64,000 nt of DNA from Rubrivivax sp. SCN 71-131 (GCA_001724995.1 MEFD01000013.1:283931-347930); one strand, 5' to 3'; positions 32,934 through 42,549 are shown, counted from the first letter of the stretch. Notes: a model not told the origin generated them from the sequence alone. Numbers and translations are program-made.

Positions 32934-34892
32934 GTGAAGAAGCTGATCGCCAACCTGACGCTGCGGCGCAAGTTCCTCGTGCTCGGCCTCATCGCCGCGC
33001 TCATGCTGGCGCTGCCGGCAACGCTGGTGTTGAACGCCAACCTGCACCAGCTCACCATGGCGCAGGCCCAGTTCGACGGACTCGCGCCGGCGCTCGCGAC
33101 GAGCGAGTGGATCCGCCTCACGCAACAGCACCGCGGCCTGTCGGCGGTGCAACTGGGCGGCGACGCCGGCGTCACCGAACAGCGCCGGCGCGGGCGCAGC
33201 GAGGCCGACCAGGCGGCCGCGCGCGTGCAGGCGGCCGTCGACGCGCTGCGCGACGAGCCGCTGTCGGCCTCGGCGCGTGATGTCGCGCAGGCCTGGCGCG
33301 TGCTTGCCGACGAGGTCGACGCCGCCAAGCTGACGCCGGCCCAAAGCCTCGAGCGGCACACGGCACTCGTGCGCGCGCAGCTCGAACTGGTCAAGGACGT
33401 CACGCATGTCGCGCAGCTCGTGCTGGTGCCGGACGCGAAGACCTACTACCTGCAGGCCGGCGTGCTCGGCCAGCTGCCGCGGCTGGCCGAGGCGTTCGCG
33501 CAGGCACGCGGGCTCGGCACGACGCTGCTTTCGCAACGCCAGGCGAGTGCCGAGGACCGCGTGCGCATCCAGGAACTGCGCAACAGCGTGCACAGGACGC
33601 GCACCGATGCGCGCAAATACCTCGAGCTCGCCCTCCAGGATGACGCCGTCGCGCGCGCGAGCATCGGCCCCGCGATGCAGGCCGCGGCGAGCGCGGTCGA
33701 TGGTGCCCTCGAGGCCACCGAGACGCACATCGTCCAGGCCGCGCAGCTGGAGTTCTCGCCAACGCAGTTCTACGAACTCGCCACGCGTGCCGTCGAACAG
33801 CAGTTCAAGCTTGTCGACGCGGCCAGCGACGTGCTCGCGGCCAACCTCGACCGCGACCGCCAGCGCGCCCTCGACGCGATCCTGCTCGTGGCCGGCGGCT
33901 GCACGCTGCTGGCGCTGCTGGCGATCTGGGTCATGTGGGAGGTCAGTCGCAGCACCACGCAGTCGATGGCCGGCGCGCTGCGCATGGCCAACGCCGTCGC
34001 CGACGGCGACCTCTCGGTGCAGGTCGAGGCCAGCAGCCGCGACGAGTTCGGGGCGCTGCTGCGCGCGCTCGCGCGCATGCGCCAGCGCCTGGCCGACGTC
34101 GTCGGCAGCGTGCGCGACAACGCCGAGTCGGTGGCCATGGCGAGCACGCAGATCGCGCAGGGCAATCACGATCTGAGCCAGCGCACCGAGGAGCAGGCGA
34201 GCGCGCTCGAGCAGACCGCGGCATCGATGGAGCAGCTCGGCGCAACCGTCAAGCACAACGCCGACAACGCGCGCCAGGCCAACCAGCTCGCGCAGGGCGC
34301 GTCGACGGTCGCGGCCGACGGCGGCGCCGTCGTCGCCCAGGTCGTGGGCACGATGAAAGGCATCAACGAGAGCAGCCGCCGCATCGCCGACATCATCGGC
34401 GTCATCGACGGCATCGCCTTTCAGACCAACATCCTCGCCCTCAACGCCGCGGTCGAGGCCGCGCGCGCCGGCGAGCAGGGGCGCGGCTTTGCCGTCGTCG
34501 CCGGCGAGGTCAGGAGCCTGGCGCAGCGCAGCGCCGAAGCGGCCAAGGAAATCTCGGCGCTGATCACGGCCAGCGTCGGCCAGGTCGAGGAGGGTTCGAT
34601 CCTCGTCGACCGCGCCGGCACGACGATGGGGCAGGTGGTCACCGCCATCCAGCGCGTTACCGACATCATGGGCGAGATCAGCAACGCCAGCCTCGAGCAG
34701 AGCGCGGGTGTGGCCCAGGTCGTCACCGCCGTCAGCGAGATGGACCGCACGACGCAGCAGAACGCCGCGCTGGTGGAAGAGAGCGCCGCCGCCGCCGAGA
34801 GCCTGCGCATGCAGGCGATGCAGCTCGTCGACGCGGTGGCGGTGTTCAAGCTGGGCTCCGGCGCGGCGCCCGTCGCGGCGGATCTTGCATGA
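32934..34892 (+). CDS. Methyl-accepting chemotaxis protein
   Basis: Transmembrane chemoreceptor of 652 residues signalling to CheA/CheW. The first membrane helix is about 14-33, with a large helical periplasmic domain of about 35-315. The second helix is about 317-339 ([20 protein letters not shown]), followed by HAMP (340-395). The cytoplasmic domain has the absolutely conserved hairpin tip [20 protein letters not shown], with an Ala/Gln/Glu-rich methylation region before and after. The start is GTG 32934 with AAGGAG upstream. The periplasmic part begins with [12 protein letters not shown] (63-74), resembling the Q-x-RGLS pattern of nitrate/nitrite-sensing (NIT-type) helical domains. No che genes are in the window. 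Confidence 0.94.
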   Translation: MKKLIANLTLRRKFLVLGLIAALMLALPATLVLNANLHQLTMAQAQFDGLAPALATSEWIRLTQQHRGLSAVQLGGDAGVTEQRRRGRSEADQAAARVQAAVDALRDEPLSASARDVAQAWRVLADEVDAAKLTPAQSLERHTALVRAQLELVKDVTHVAQLVLVPDAKTYYLQAGVLGQLPRLAEAFAQARGLGTTLLSQRQASAEDRVRIQELRNSVHRTRTDARKYLELALQDDAVARASIGPAMQAAASAVDGALEATETHIVQAAQLEFSPTQFYELATRAVEQQFKLVDAASDVLAANLDRDRQRALDAILLVAGGCTLLALLAIWVMWEVSRSTTQSMAGALRMANAVADGDLSVQVEASSRDEFGALLRALARMRQRLADVVGSVRDNAESVAMASTQIAQGNHDLSQRTEEQASALEQTAASMEQLGATVKHNADNARQANQLAQGASTVAADGGAVVAQVVGTMKGINESSRRIADIIGVIDGIAFQTNILALNAAVEAARAGEQGRGFAVVAGEVRSLAQRSAEAAKEISALITASVGQVEEGSILVDRAGTTMGQVVTAIQRVTDIMGEISNASLEQSAGVAQVVTAVSEMDRTTQQNAALVEESAAAAESLRMQAMQLVDAVAVFKLGSGAAPVAADLA

Positions 34893-34985
34893 GCAGGCGG
34901 CTGCTGGCGCGGACGCCGAGCGCATGAGCGCGTCGGGCCGCTCCCGAGCGCTCATCCCGAAGCACGCCGTGCGCAGGGGAGTCCG

Positions 34986-37967
34986 GTGAGTCCGCCGTCG
35001 CTGCGGCGCGCCTCGCGCGCGCCCGGCCTCGCGCAGGTCTGCGCGCCCCGACGCGCGCGCAGCATCGCGGCCGCAGCGCTCGTCCTTGCCGTGGCGACCT
35101 CCTCGCTGGCCTTCGACCCCTCGCTGATCCAGGCCTTGATCTGGGCAGCGCTGGCCGGCGCCGGCATGCTCGTGCTGGGCTACGCCTGCCGCACGCTGCG
35201 CACCCGAGGCGCGGCGGCGTTCGACTCCTCGCGGCTGCAGTCGGTCGAGTCGGTGGTGCGCGAGGGCACCCTCAACTATCGTCGCGTGCGCCTCACGCTC
35301 TACGGCGTGCTGGCGGCGCTGTGCGGCAACTTCATGATCCAGAACTGGCATGCCCGGCAGACCGAGGAGAACCGCCGCATCGAGAGCCAGGCCATCGAGC
35401 TGGCGGCGACGCAGCGCTGGCTGAGCCAGCGCATCGCCCGGCTGGCGCAGGGGCCGGCGCCCGTCGACGACGATCCGAACACCTGGGACTTGCTGACCGC
35501 GCTCGCCGAGTCGCAGGCGCAGGCCCAGCGTCTGCAGGCGCTGCTGAACCAGCAGGGTCTGCTCTCGGGCGACGCCCATGCCGACCTCGCCCGCGCATGG
35601 CAAGCCTGGGTCGCCCAGCGAGCGCAGATGGAGGCCAGCGCCCGCGCGCTGGCCGCCGGTGCGCGGGCGGACCTGCCCGCGGCGACCGCGGCCCTGGCCG
35701 TGCGCGTGGGGTCCGACGCCGACGGGGCACTGGCCCGCGTGCAAACGCTGCTCGACGCGATGCATGCCACCGCCGCCCGCAGCCACGCCACGCGCGTGCG
35801 CCAGACGCAGGTCTGGGCGGCGCTGAACATCCTGCTGCTGTCGGTGCTGGCCCTGGCCGCCGTGGAGCCGGCAGTGCGCTCCATCCGCCGCCAGTACCGG
35901 CGCCTGGCGACGCAGGCGATGGACCTGCAGCGCCTGGCGCTCGTCGCCGAACGCACCACCAATGCCGTCCTGCTCATCGATGAGGATCGCTGCATCGCCT
36001 GGACCAACCAGGCCTTTACGCGCCTGACCGGCATCGCACCGTCGGAGGCGGTGGGGCGCGACGTCCTGTCCGTGCTCCTGCCCGCCGTCGATGACGGTCA
36101 GGCGACGACACGCCTGCACCGCTCGCTCGACGCGCAGGGCGGCGAGCGCTTCCAGATGCGCCACCGCGCCCGCGATGGGCTGGAAATCTGGCTCGACGTC
36201 GACATCCAGCCGCTGCAGGACGAGTCCGGATCGATGCGCGGCCACGTCGCGGTGTCGGTCGACATCACCCAGCTCAAGCAGGTGCAGACCGACCTGCGCA
36301 TCGCCGCCATCGCCTTCGATTCCTCCGGCGGCATCGCCATCACCGACCAACGCGAGCGCATCCTGCGCGTCAACCCGGCATTCACGCGCATCACCGGCTT
36401 CACGATCGACGAGGCACGCGGGCGCACCATGGCCGAACTGCTGCGCTCGGGCCGGCACGGTCCGGTCTTCTACGCCGCGATCCACGCCGCGCTGGCGCGC
36501 GAGCACCACTGGCAGGGCGAGATCTGGAACCGCCGCAAGAGCGGCGAGATCTACCCGCAGTGGCTGAGCATCACTGCCGTGTGCGACGAGCAGGGGCAGA
36601 CGACGAACTACGTCGCCGTCTTCACCGACATCACCGAGAAGAAGCGCGCCGACGAGACCATCCGCTCGCTGGCGTTCTTCGATCCGCTCACCAAGCTGCC
36701 CAATCGGCGGCTGCTGCGCGACCGCATCCACGAAGCGATCGCCGCCAGCGCGCGCAGTGGCCGCCATGCCGCCCTGCTCTTCATCGACCTCGACCATTTC
36801 AAGGAGCTCAACGACAGCAAGGGCCACGACGTCGGCGACCAGTTGCTGCAGGAGGTCGCCACAAGGCTGAGCGCGGGCGTGCGCAGCGACGACACCGTGG
36901 CGCGGCAGGGCGGCGACGAGTTCGTCGTCCTCGTCACCGGCCTGAGCGTGGATGCCGCGGGCGCCGCCACGCAGGCGCAGCGCCTGGCGGAGACCCTGCG
37001 CTGCGAGCTCAACCGGCCCTTCGCGCTGGGCAGCCTGCGGCACCACACCTCGCCGAGCATCGGCATCAACGTCTTCGTCGGCGCCGAACACGGCGCGGAC
37101 GAGCTGCTCAAGCGCGCCGACAGCGCGATGTACGTCGCCAAGCGCGCCGGCCGCAACGCCCACCGCTTCTTCGATCCGGCGCTGCACGCCGAACTCGAGC
37201 GCCGCATCGAGCTCGAAGCCGACCTGCGCCGGGCGCTGGAGCTGCAGCAGCTCGAGCTGCACTACCAGCCGCAGGTCGACGAGCACGGCGCGTTGATCGG
37301 CGCCGAGGCGCTGCTGCGCTGGAACCACGGTACCCGGGGCAGCATTGCTCCGGGCGTCTTCATTCCGCTGGCCGAGGAAAGCGACCTCATCGTGGCCATC
37401 GGCACCTGGGTGCTCGAGACCGCCGCGGCCCAGTTGCGTGCCTGGAGCGAGCGCCCGGGCTGGCCGCCGCTACAGCTGGCCGTCAACGTCAGCGCGCGCC
37501 AGTTCCGCAAGGCCGGCTTCTGCGACACGGTACGTACGATCGTGCAGCCGCTCGGGCCGGCGGTCGACCAGCTCAAGCTGGAGATCACCGAGAGCCTGAT
37601 CCTCGTCGACGTCGACGAGGTGGTCGCCACCCTGCGCGCGCTGCGCGAGCTCGGCGTTCGCCTGGCGCTGGACGACTTCGGCACCGGGCAGTCTTCGCTG
37701 TCCTACCTGACGCGCCTGCCGCTGGACCAGCTCAAGATCGATCAGTCGTTCGTGCGCAACCTCACCCAGAGCGGCTCCGACGCCGTCGTCGTGCAGACCA
37801 TCATCGGGCTGGCGAAGAGCCTGGGCATCGACGTCATCGCCGAGGGCGTCGAAACGGACGAGCAGCATCGTCTGCTGGTGGCGATGGGCTGCGCATGCCA
37901 GCAGGGCTATCTCTTCGGCCGGCCGATGCCGCTGCGCGACTTCGAGTCGCTGGTGAGGCGCGGGTGA
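34986..37967 (+). CDS. PAS-GGDEF-EAL cyclic-di-GMP signalling protein
   Basis: Membrane-anchored protein of 993 residues that may make and/or degrade c-di-GMP. It has N-terminal helices (about 28-66 and 100-118), a helical sensory region ending at another helix (about 278-296), then two PAS domains (about 305-430 and 430-555). The GGDEF domain follows with ARQGGDEFVVLVTG (about 642) and an RxxD inhibitory site (RSDD) five residues upstream. The EAL domain carries GAEALLRWNH (about 772) and DDFGTGQSSLSYLTRLP. Both catalytic signatures are intact. The start is GTG 34986 with AGGGGA upstream, 93 bases after the chemoreceptor gene; co-transcription is possible. Confidence 0.94.
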   Translation: MSPPSLRRASRAPGLAQVCAPRRARSIAAAALVLAVATSSLAFDPSLIQALIWAALAGAGMLVLGYACRTLRTRGAAAFDSSRLQSVESVVREGTLNYRRVRLTLYGVLAALCGNFMIQNWHARQTEENRRIESQAIELAATQRWLSQRIARLAQGPAPVDDDPNTWDLLTALAESQAQAQRLQALLNQQGLLSGDAHADLARAWQAWVAQRAQMEASARALAAGARADLPAATAALAVRVGSDADGALARVQTLLDAMHATAARSHATRVRQTQVWAALNILLLSVLALAAVEPAVRSIRRQYRRLATQAMDLQRLALVAERTTNAVLLIDEDRCIAWTNQAFTRLTGIAPSEAVGRDVLSVLLPAVDDGQATTRLHRSLDAQGGERFQMRHRARDGLEIWLDVDIQPLQDESGSMRGHVAVSVDITQLKQVQTDLRIAAIAFDSSGGIAITDQRERILRVNPAFTRITGFTIDEARGRTMAELLRSGRHGPVFYAAIHAALAREHHWQGEIWNRRKSGEIYPQWLSITAVCDEQGQTTNYVAVFTDITEKKRADETIRSLAFFDPLTKLPNRRLLRDRIHEAIAASARSGRHAALLFIDLDHFKELNDSKGHDVGDQLLQEVATRLSAGVRSDDTVARQGGDEFVVLVTGLSVDAAGAATQAQRLAETLRCELNRPFALGSLRHHTSPSIGINVFVGAEHGADELLKRADSAMYVAKRAGRNAHRFFDPALHAELERRIELEADLRRALELQQLELHYQPQVDEHGALIGAEALLRWNHGTRGSIAPGVFIPLAEESDLIVAIGTWVLETAAAQLRAWSERPGWPPLQLAVNVSARQFRKAGFCDTVRTIVQPLGPAVDQLKLEITESLILVDVDEVVATLRALRELGVRLALDDFGTGQSSLSYLTRLPLDQLKIDQSFVRNLTQSGSDAVVVQTIIGLAKSLGIDVIAEGVETDEQHRLLVAMGCACQQGYLFGRPMPLRDFESLVRRG

Positions 37968-37988
37968 AGCCCCGCGCGCGGCCTTCCC

Positions 37989-38519
37989 TCAACCCGGTCC
38001 CTGCGGGCGCGCCCCGTTCGACAGCTCCACCAGCAGGTCCAGCAACTGCGCCGCCTTCTCCTGGCCAAGCGTATCCAGCAGCTGCCGGCTCGAGCTCGCG
38101 CACAGGCGCTCGGCCTCGCCCAGCAGCAGCCGCCCGGCGTCGCTCAGGCGCAGCCGCTTCTTGCGCAGGTCCGTGGGGTCGGCATGCTCGCGCACCAGGC
38201 GACGCTCGGACAACGAGCGCAGCACGACGGAGGTGGTCGAACGATCCAGCGCGACCATGCGCCCGAGCTCGTTCTGACTGGCGTCGCCGACCTCACGCAG
38301 CATGAACAGCACCGCATACTGCGAGGGCGTGAGGTCCAGATGACGGCAGGATTCCGAAAATGCCGCGACGGCCAGTTGATGCGCGCGACGAAAGAGGAAT
38401 TCCGGACTGCCGAAGAGGGCGCCGGGCGACGCCAGGGACCTGGGCGCGGAGCGGGACGCGGCGGCGTCGACGCGCTGCGGCGAGTTGCCGGCGCGCCCTC
38501 GTCTCGCGTCCTCGGTCAT
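37989..38519 (-). CDS. MarR-family transcriptional regulator
   Basis: Winged-helix repressor of about 176 residues. The MarR core runs from about 40 to 160, with LTPSQYAVLFMLREVG, the recognition helix QNELGRMVALDRSTTSVVLRS and the wing DLRKKRLRLSDAGR. The N-terminal 35 residues are Ala/Arg/Ser-rich and poorly conserved. I chose ATG 38519; an ATG at 38546 would add nine residues, and neither has a strong ribosome site. It faces the response-regulator gene across about 124 bases containing two palindromes that could be its operators. MarR proteins often respond to phenolic compounds or oxidants; no ligand can be inferred. Confidence 0.9.
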   Translation of the reverse strand: MTEDARRGRAGNSPQRVDAAASRSAPRSLASPGALFGSPEFLFRRAHQLAVAAFSESCRHLDLTPSQYAVLFMLREVGDASQNELGRMVALDRSTTSVVLRSLSERRLVREHADPTDLRKKRLRLSDAGRLLLGEAERLCASSSRQLLDTLGQEKAAQLLDLLVELSNGARPQGPG

Positions 38520-38590
38520 CGGATTCGTCCCATGGTGCTGCAGCATCCTGAAGTCCGTGGCCTGCGCCCTGCCCGCAGACCCGCGAACGT

Positions 38591-38623
38591 CCGACGTCGG
38601 TCAGAATATCAGGCAAACGCCTG
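38591..38623. promoter_or_regulatory. Two palindromes in the MarR/response-regulator divergent region
   Basis: CCGACGTCGG (38591-38600) is a perfect 10-base palindrome, and CAGGC-AAAC-GCCTG (38610-38623) is a perfect inverted repeat with a 4-base centre. They lie within 34 bases in the shared upstream region of a MarR gene and a response-regulator gene. Operator function is inferred from position and symmetry only. Confidence 0.5.
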
Positions 38624-38643
38624 TTCGTGTGTCATCTCTTCGT

Positions 38644-39411
38644 ATGCGTCTGCGCGTCATTGTCGTTGACGACGAACCGGCCTCGGCCGCCGCGCTGGCC
38701 GGGCTGCTGCGCCATCTGCGCTGCGAGGTCACCTCCTTCACCGGCGCGGCGCGGGCGCTGCCTTCGATGCTTGCCCCGGACGTCGACCTCGTCTGCCTGG
38801 ACCTGCGCATGCCGGGCCTGGACGGCCGCCAGGCGCTCACCCTGATCCGCTCGCACGAGTACTCGGCGCGCTCGCCGAGCGTGCCGGTGATCGCGGTCAG
38901 CGGCCGTGTGACGTCGGACGAGCGCGCGCAGGCGCTGGCCGACGGCTTCGCCGCCTTCCTGGCCAAGCCGGTGCTCGTCGCGCGCCTGCGCGTCGTGCTT
39001 GGCCGCGCCATGCTGCTGCGCGACCATTTGCAGCGCACGCGCTACACGGTCGACCGGCACCGCCTCGAGGAGCGGCTGGGCGCGCTGCAGCGCGCGGGCA
39101 CCCTGCCCGCGCTGCAGGCCGCGGCGGGCTTGGCGCTGGCGTTCGAGCAGGAGGGACGCACGACGCTGCTGCAGGCGCTGCAAGGCGCGCATGCCGGCGA
39201 CCTCGCGTCCACGCGCCGCGTCCTGCTCGCCTTCGCGGCAACGTCCGAGAACCTGGGCGCATTGAAGCTCGCAGCGACGCTGCGCATCGCCGCGGACTGG
39301 TTCGAGCAGGGGTCCCAGGACGATGGCGTGACCGCGGCCGTGATGGCGCGAGCCGAGCTCGACCGCGTCGTCTTCACGCTGCGCGAACAGGTGCGTCCGG
39401 ACCCGGATTGA
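38644..39411 (+). CDS. Response regulator with receiver domain and an HPt-like C-terminal domain
   Basis: Cytoplasmic two-component protein of 255 residues. The receiver domain (1-122) is complete: acidic pair DD at 9-10, phosphoacceptor Asp53 in CLDLRMPGLDG, Ser86 in IAVSG and Lys108 in AFLAKPV. There is no DNA-binding or GGDEF output domain. The C-terminal half (about 150-250) is all helical and resembles a histidine-phosphotransfer domain around RRVLLAFAATSENLGALKLA, but the position of the phosphorylatable His is Leu195 and the usual LKG is missing. ATG 38644 begins MRLRVIVVDDEP. The sensor kinase is encoded convergently and overlaps the end of this gene by 38 bases. Confidence 0.88.
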   Translation: MRLRVIVVDDEPASAAALAGLLRHLRCEVTSFTGAARALPSMLAPDVDLVCLDLRMPGLDGRQALTLIRSHEYSARSPSVPVIAVSGRVTSDERAQALADGFAAFLAKPVLVARLRVVLGRAMLLRDHLQRTRYTVDRHRLEERLGALQRAGTLPALQAAAGLALAFEQEGRTTLLQALQGAHAGDLASTRRVLLAFAATSENLGALKLAATLRIAADWFEQGSQDDGVTAAVMARAELDRVVFTLREQVRPDPD

Positions 39412-40990
39412 TCGCCGCCGGAAGGCACAGGTCGAACACGCTGCCGACGCCGGGCGTGCTCGAGACCTCGATGCTGCCGTCCATCATCTCCACCAGACGC
39501 TTGGTGATCGTCAGACCGATGCCGCTGCCCGGGATGCCGGAGCGCTCGGCGCCCAGGCGATCGAAGGGCTCGAAGAGGCGCGCCAGCTGCTGCGCGTCCA
39601 TGCCGCGCCCGGTGTCCGACACCTGCAGCCGCCAGGCTTCACCTGCGGCCTGCGGCCCGCTGTGCTCGACGCGGATGCGCACGCGCCCGGGCCGCGCGGC
39701 GTTGTACTTGATCGCGTTTGCCACCAGGTTCAGCAGCGCCTGGCGCAGTCGGGCGTAGTCGGCGCGAACGACGGCATCCGCCGGGATGTCCTGGGCCTCG
39801 AGGACGACGCCCGCGGCCTGCGCCGCGGGGCGCAACATGCCGCAGCATTCCTCCACCAGCGCCGCCAGCGCCACCGCCTCGAAGCGCAGCGCGATGCGGC
39901 CCGACTCGACGGCGGCGAGGTCGAGGATCTCGTCGATCAGCGTCAGCAGCTGCTGCCCGGCGCGCATCATCTGCTGCACTTGCCCGGCGGCCTGGGCCGG
40001 CAGCGCGCTCAGCGCCAGCAACTGCCCGAAGCCGAGGATGGCATTGAGCGGCGTGCGCAATTCGTGGCTCATGGTCGAGAGGAACTCGCTCTTGGCGGCG
40101 TTGGCGCGCTCGGCCTCCTGCTTGGCCAGCGCCAGCGCCTGCGTGCGCTGCGCGATGCGCGACTCGAGCTCGCGGTTGAGCGTTTCGAGCTCGTGCTCGC
40201 GAGCCTTGAGGCGGCTGATGTCCTGCACCACGCCGGCCACGCGCAGCGGCCGGCCCTGGGCGTCCCGCGCGAGCACGCGCAGGCGTTCCTCGAACCACAC
40301 GGTGTGCCCATCCTTGTGGATGGCGCGGAAGGTGCCGACCTCGTCGGACACCGTGCCTTCGTGCAGATGCGCCAGCCGTTGCCGGTAGCGCTCCTGGTCC
40401 CTTGCGTCCAGTCGCGCGCCCAGCCCGCGGCGGCGCCCCTCGGGCAGGTCGGAACCCGCGTGGCCGAGCAGCGCCAGCAGCACCTCGTTGCATTCGAAGG
40501 CGCCGCTGGCCAGCGAGTACTCCCACAGCCCCACGCCCACGCCCTGCGTCACCGCACTGACACGCTGCTGCGCCTGGCGCAGCTCGGTGATGTCGAAACC
40601 GAAGGAGTAGGCGTACTTCCTCGGCGGCGTGCCGTACTCCACGCAGTGGTAGCGCACCCACGACACGCGATCGCGGCCCTCGCCGTCGACGCCGACCCGC
40701 TCGGCCCAGAGATCGGGTTCGCCGGCCAGCGAGCGGCGCAGCATGTCCCAGCGCGAGGCGCTTTGCCGCATGCCCAGCACTTCATCGGCGGTGCGGCCGA
40801 TGATCTCCTCTGCCGGACGCTCCAGAAGGCGGCAGAAGCTGGCGTTGACGTAGACGTAGCGCATCGCCTCGTCGACGCCGCAGACCCAGCTCGGATGGCT
40901 CTCCAGCATCGCGCGCAGCTGCTCGTCGCCGGCTTGCCGCCCGTCCGGCGTCGCCTGCGCGGAGATATCCGGTGCGCGTCTCTGGGCCAT
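39374..40990 (-). CDS. PAS-PAS sensor histidine kinase (soluble)
   Basis: Cytoplasmic sensor kinase of 538 residues without membrane helices. Two PAS domains (about 22-140 and 145-265) are followed by a coiled coil (265-300). The HisKA domain has the phospho-accepting His309 in FLSTMSHELRTPLNAIL. The ATPase domain (about 410-525) has an N box near LLNLVANAIKYN, the G1 box VSDTGRGMD and the G2 box GSGIGLTITKRLVEMM. All catalytic motifs are present. The convergent receiver gene next door is the obvious partner, inferred from position. The last 38 bases overlap that gene antisense. Confidence 0.94.
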   Translation of the reverse strand: MAQRRAPDISAQATPDGRQAGDEQLRAMLESHPSWVCGVDEAMRYVYVNASFCRLLERPAEEIIGRTADEVLGMRQSASRWDMLRRSLAGEPDLWAERVGVDGEGRDRVSWVRYHCVEYGTPPRKYAYSFGFDITELRQAQQRVSAVTQGVGVGLWEYSLASGAFECNEVLLALLGHAGSDLPEGRRRGLGARLDARDQERYRQRLAHLHEGTVSDEVGTFRAIHKDGHTVWFEERLRVLARDAQGRPLRVAGVVQDISRLKAREHELETLNRELESRIAQRTQALALAKQEAERANAAKSEFLSTMSHELRTPLNAILGFGQLLALSALPAQAAGQVQQMMRAGQQLLTLIDEILDLAAVESGRIALRFEAVALAALVEECCGMLRPAAQAAGVVLEAQDIPADAVVRADYARLRQALLNLVANAIKYNAARPGRVRIRVEHSGPQAAGEAWRLQVSDTGRGMDAQQLARLFEPFDRLGAERSGIPGSGIGLTITKRLVEMMDGSIEVSSTPGVGSVFDLCLPAAINPGPDAPVRAA

Positions 40991-41061
40991 CGGCGAAGCT
41001 TAGGGCAAGTCGGCGGCGCCAGAGCTGCGGGGGCCGTCACCCCGGCCCGCCGTGCCCGTGC

Positions 41062-42537
41062 TCAAGTACCGCAGAAGGTCCGGTAGCGCGCGGTCAGCTC
41101 GGGCGCTGCGGATTCGGCCAGGTCCGCGCGCCCGGGCTGATCCTCGAAGGGGCGAAGCAGGGATTCGAGCAGGCGCTCGAAGGCGCGCAGGTCGTCTTCG
41201 TCGACCGCCGCCGCCAGCGCCTGCTCGACGCGGTGATTGCGCGGGATGATCCAGGGACTGGCACGACGCATCGCGGCCGCACGGGCCCGCGGCGCCGTGG
41301 CTTCGGTTGCGAGGCGCGCGCGCCAGCGCTCGAGCCAGGCCTGCAGTGCGTCCCGGTCGACGAAGAGCGCGCCCAGCGGCGCGTCATCGCCCGCCGCGGC
41401 AGCGGCCAGCGCGCGCCAGGCAAGGGTGAAGTCGACCTGCTGCGCCTGCAGCAGCGCGAGCCAGTCGTCGGCCAGCGCGGCGTCGCCGCCCTGCGCCCCC
41501 GCCAGGCCGAGCTTGGCGCGCTGGCCGGCGCGCCAGGCCTCGTCGAACCAGGCCGGAAAGGCGTCGATCACCGGCCGCGCCAGCGCCAGTGCCGCTTGCG
41601 GCTCGTCGGCCAGCAGCGGCAGCAGCGCCTCGGCCAGCCGCGCGAGATTCCAGCACGCAATGCCCGGCTGGTTGCCGAAGGCGTAGCGCCCGCCGTGGTC
41701 GATGGAGCTGAAGACGGTCGCCGGCTCGTAGGCCTCCAGGAAGGCGCAGGGGCCGTAGTCGATCGTCTCGCCGCTGACGGTCGTGTTGTCGGTGTTCATG
41801 ACGCCGTGGATGAAGCCCAGGTTCATCCATTGCGCGACCAGCCGCGCCTGGCGCCGCGCGACCGCCTCCAGCAGCCCGAGGAAGCGATCCTCGCGGCCGA
41901 CGAGTGCGGCGTCGTGCCGGGCGATGGCGTATTCGGCCAGGCGGCGCAGTTCGTCGCGCTGCCCGCGCGCGGCGAAGAACTCGAAGCTGCCCACGCGCAG
42001 ATGGCTGGCCGCCACACGGGTGAGCACCGCGCCCGGCAGTTCGCGCTCGCGATGCACCGGCTCGCCGGTGGCGACGACGGCCAGGGCGCGCGTGGTGGGG
42101 ACGCCCAGGGCGTGCATGGCCTCGCCCATCAGGGCCTCGCGCAGCACGGGCCCGAGGGCGGCCTTGCCGTCGCCGCCGCGCGCGAAGGGCGTGCGCCCCG
42201 AGCCCTTGAAGGCGATGTCGCGACGGCGGCCCTCGCGGTCGACGACCTCGCCCAGCAGCAGCGCGCGCCCGTCGCCCAGTTGCGGGCTGAAGCCGCCGAA
42301 CTGGTGCCCGGCATAGGCCTGCGCCAGCGGTGTCGCGCCCGAGGGCACGAGGTTGCCGCCGAAGAGGGCAGCACCGGCTTCACCCTGCAGCGCCGCGGGA
42401 TCCAGCCCGAGTTCCTCGGCCAGCGCCGCGTTCAGCCACAGCAGCCGCGGCGCGCGCACGGGGGTCGGCGGCCAGGGCAGGTACAGGCCCTCGAGCTCGC
42501 GCGCGAAGCTGTTGTCGAAGGCGAAGGGCGCGGACAC
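41062..42537 (-). CDS. selO: Protein adenylyltransferase SelO (YdiU family)
   Basis: Pseudokinase-fold enzyme that transfers AMP from ATP to Ser/Thr/Tyr of target proteins; in E. coli it targets redox proteins under oxidative stress. The 491 residues are normal length. Visible motifs are AGHQFGGFSPQLGDGRALLLGE near residue 79, KGSGRTPFARGGDGKAALGP near 110, LGVPTTRALAVV, and the metal-site region GVMNTDNTTVSGETIDYGPC near 248. The protein ends TFCGT, with Cys at the antepenultimate position where eukaryotic SelO has selenocysteine. The start is GTG 42537, 12 bases after the zinc-ribbon gene, with GAGGT overlapping that gene's stop; the two are probably coupled. Confidence 0.95.
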   Translation of the reverse strand: MSAPFAFDNSFARELEGLYLPWPPTPVRAPRLLWLNAALAEELGLDPAALQGEAGAALFGGNLVPSGATPLAQAYAGHQFGGFSPQLGDGRALLLGEVVDREGRRRDIAFKGSGRTPFARGGDGKAALGPVLREALMGEAMHALGVPTTRALAVVATGEPVHRERELPGAVLTRVAASHLRVGSFEFFAARGQRDELRRLAEYAIARHDAALVGREDRFLGLLEAVARRQARLVAQWMNLGFIHGVMNTDNTTVSGETIDYGPCAFLEAYEPATVFSSIDHGGRYAFGNQPGIACWNLARLAEALLPLLADEPQAALALARPVIDAFPAWFDEAWRAGQRAKLGLAGAQGGDAALADDWLALLQAQQVDFTLAWRALAAAAAGDDAPLGALFVDRDALQAWLERWRARLATEATAPRARAAAMRRASPWIIPRNHRVEQALAAAVDEDDLRAFERLLESLLRPFEDQPGRADLAESAAPELTARYRTFCGT

Positions 42538-42549
42538 GACCGCAGCACC

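Noticed and set aside
32673..37328. A 1551-codon antisense open frame over the chemoreceptor and GGDEF-EAL genes
   Set aside because: Same shadow effect; the real genes on the plus strand have complete domain patterns and ribosome sites.
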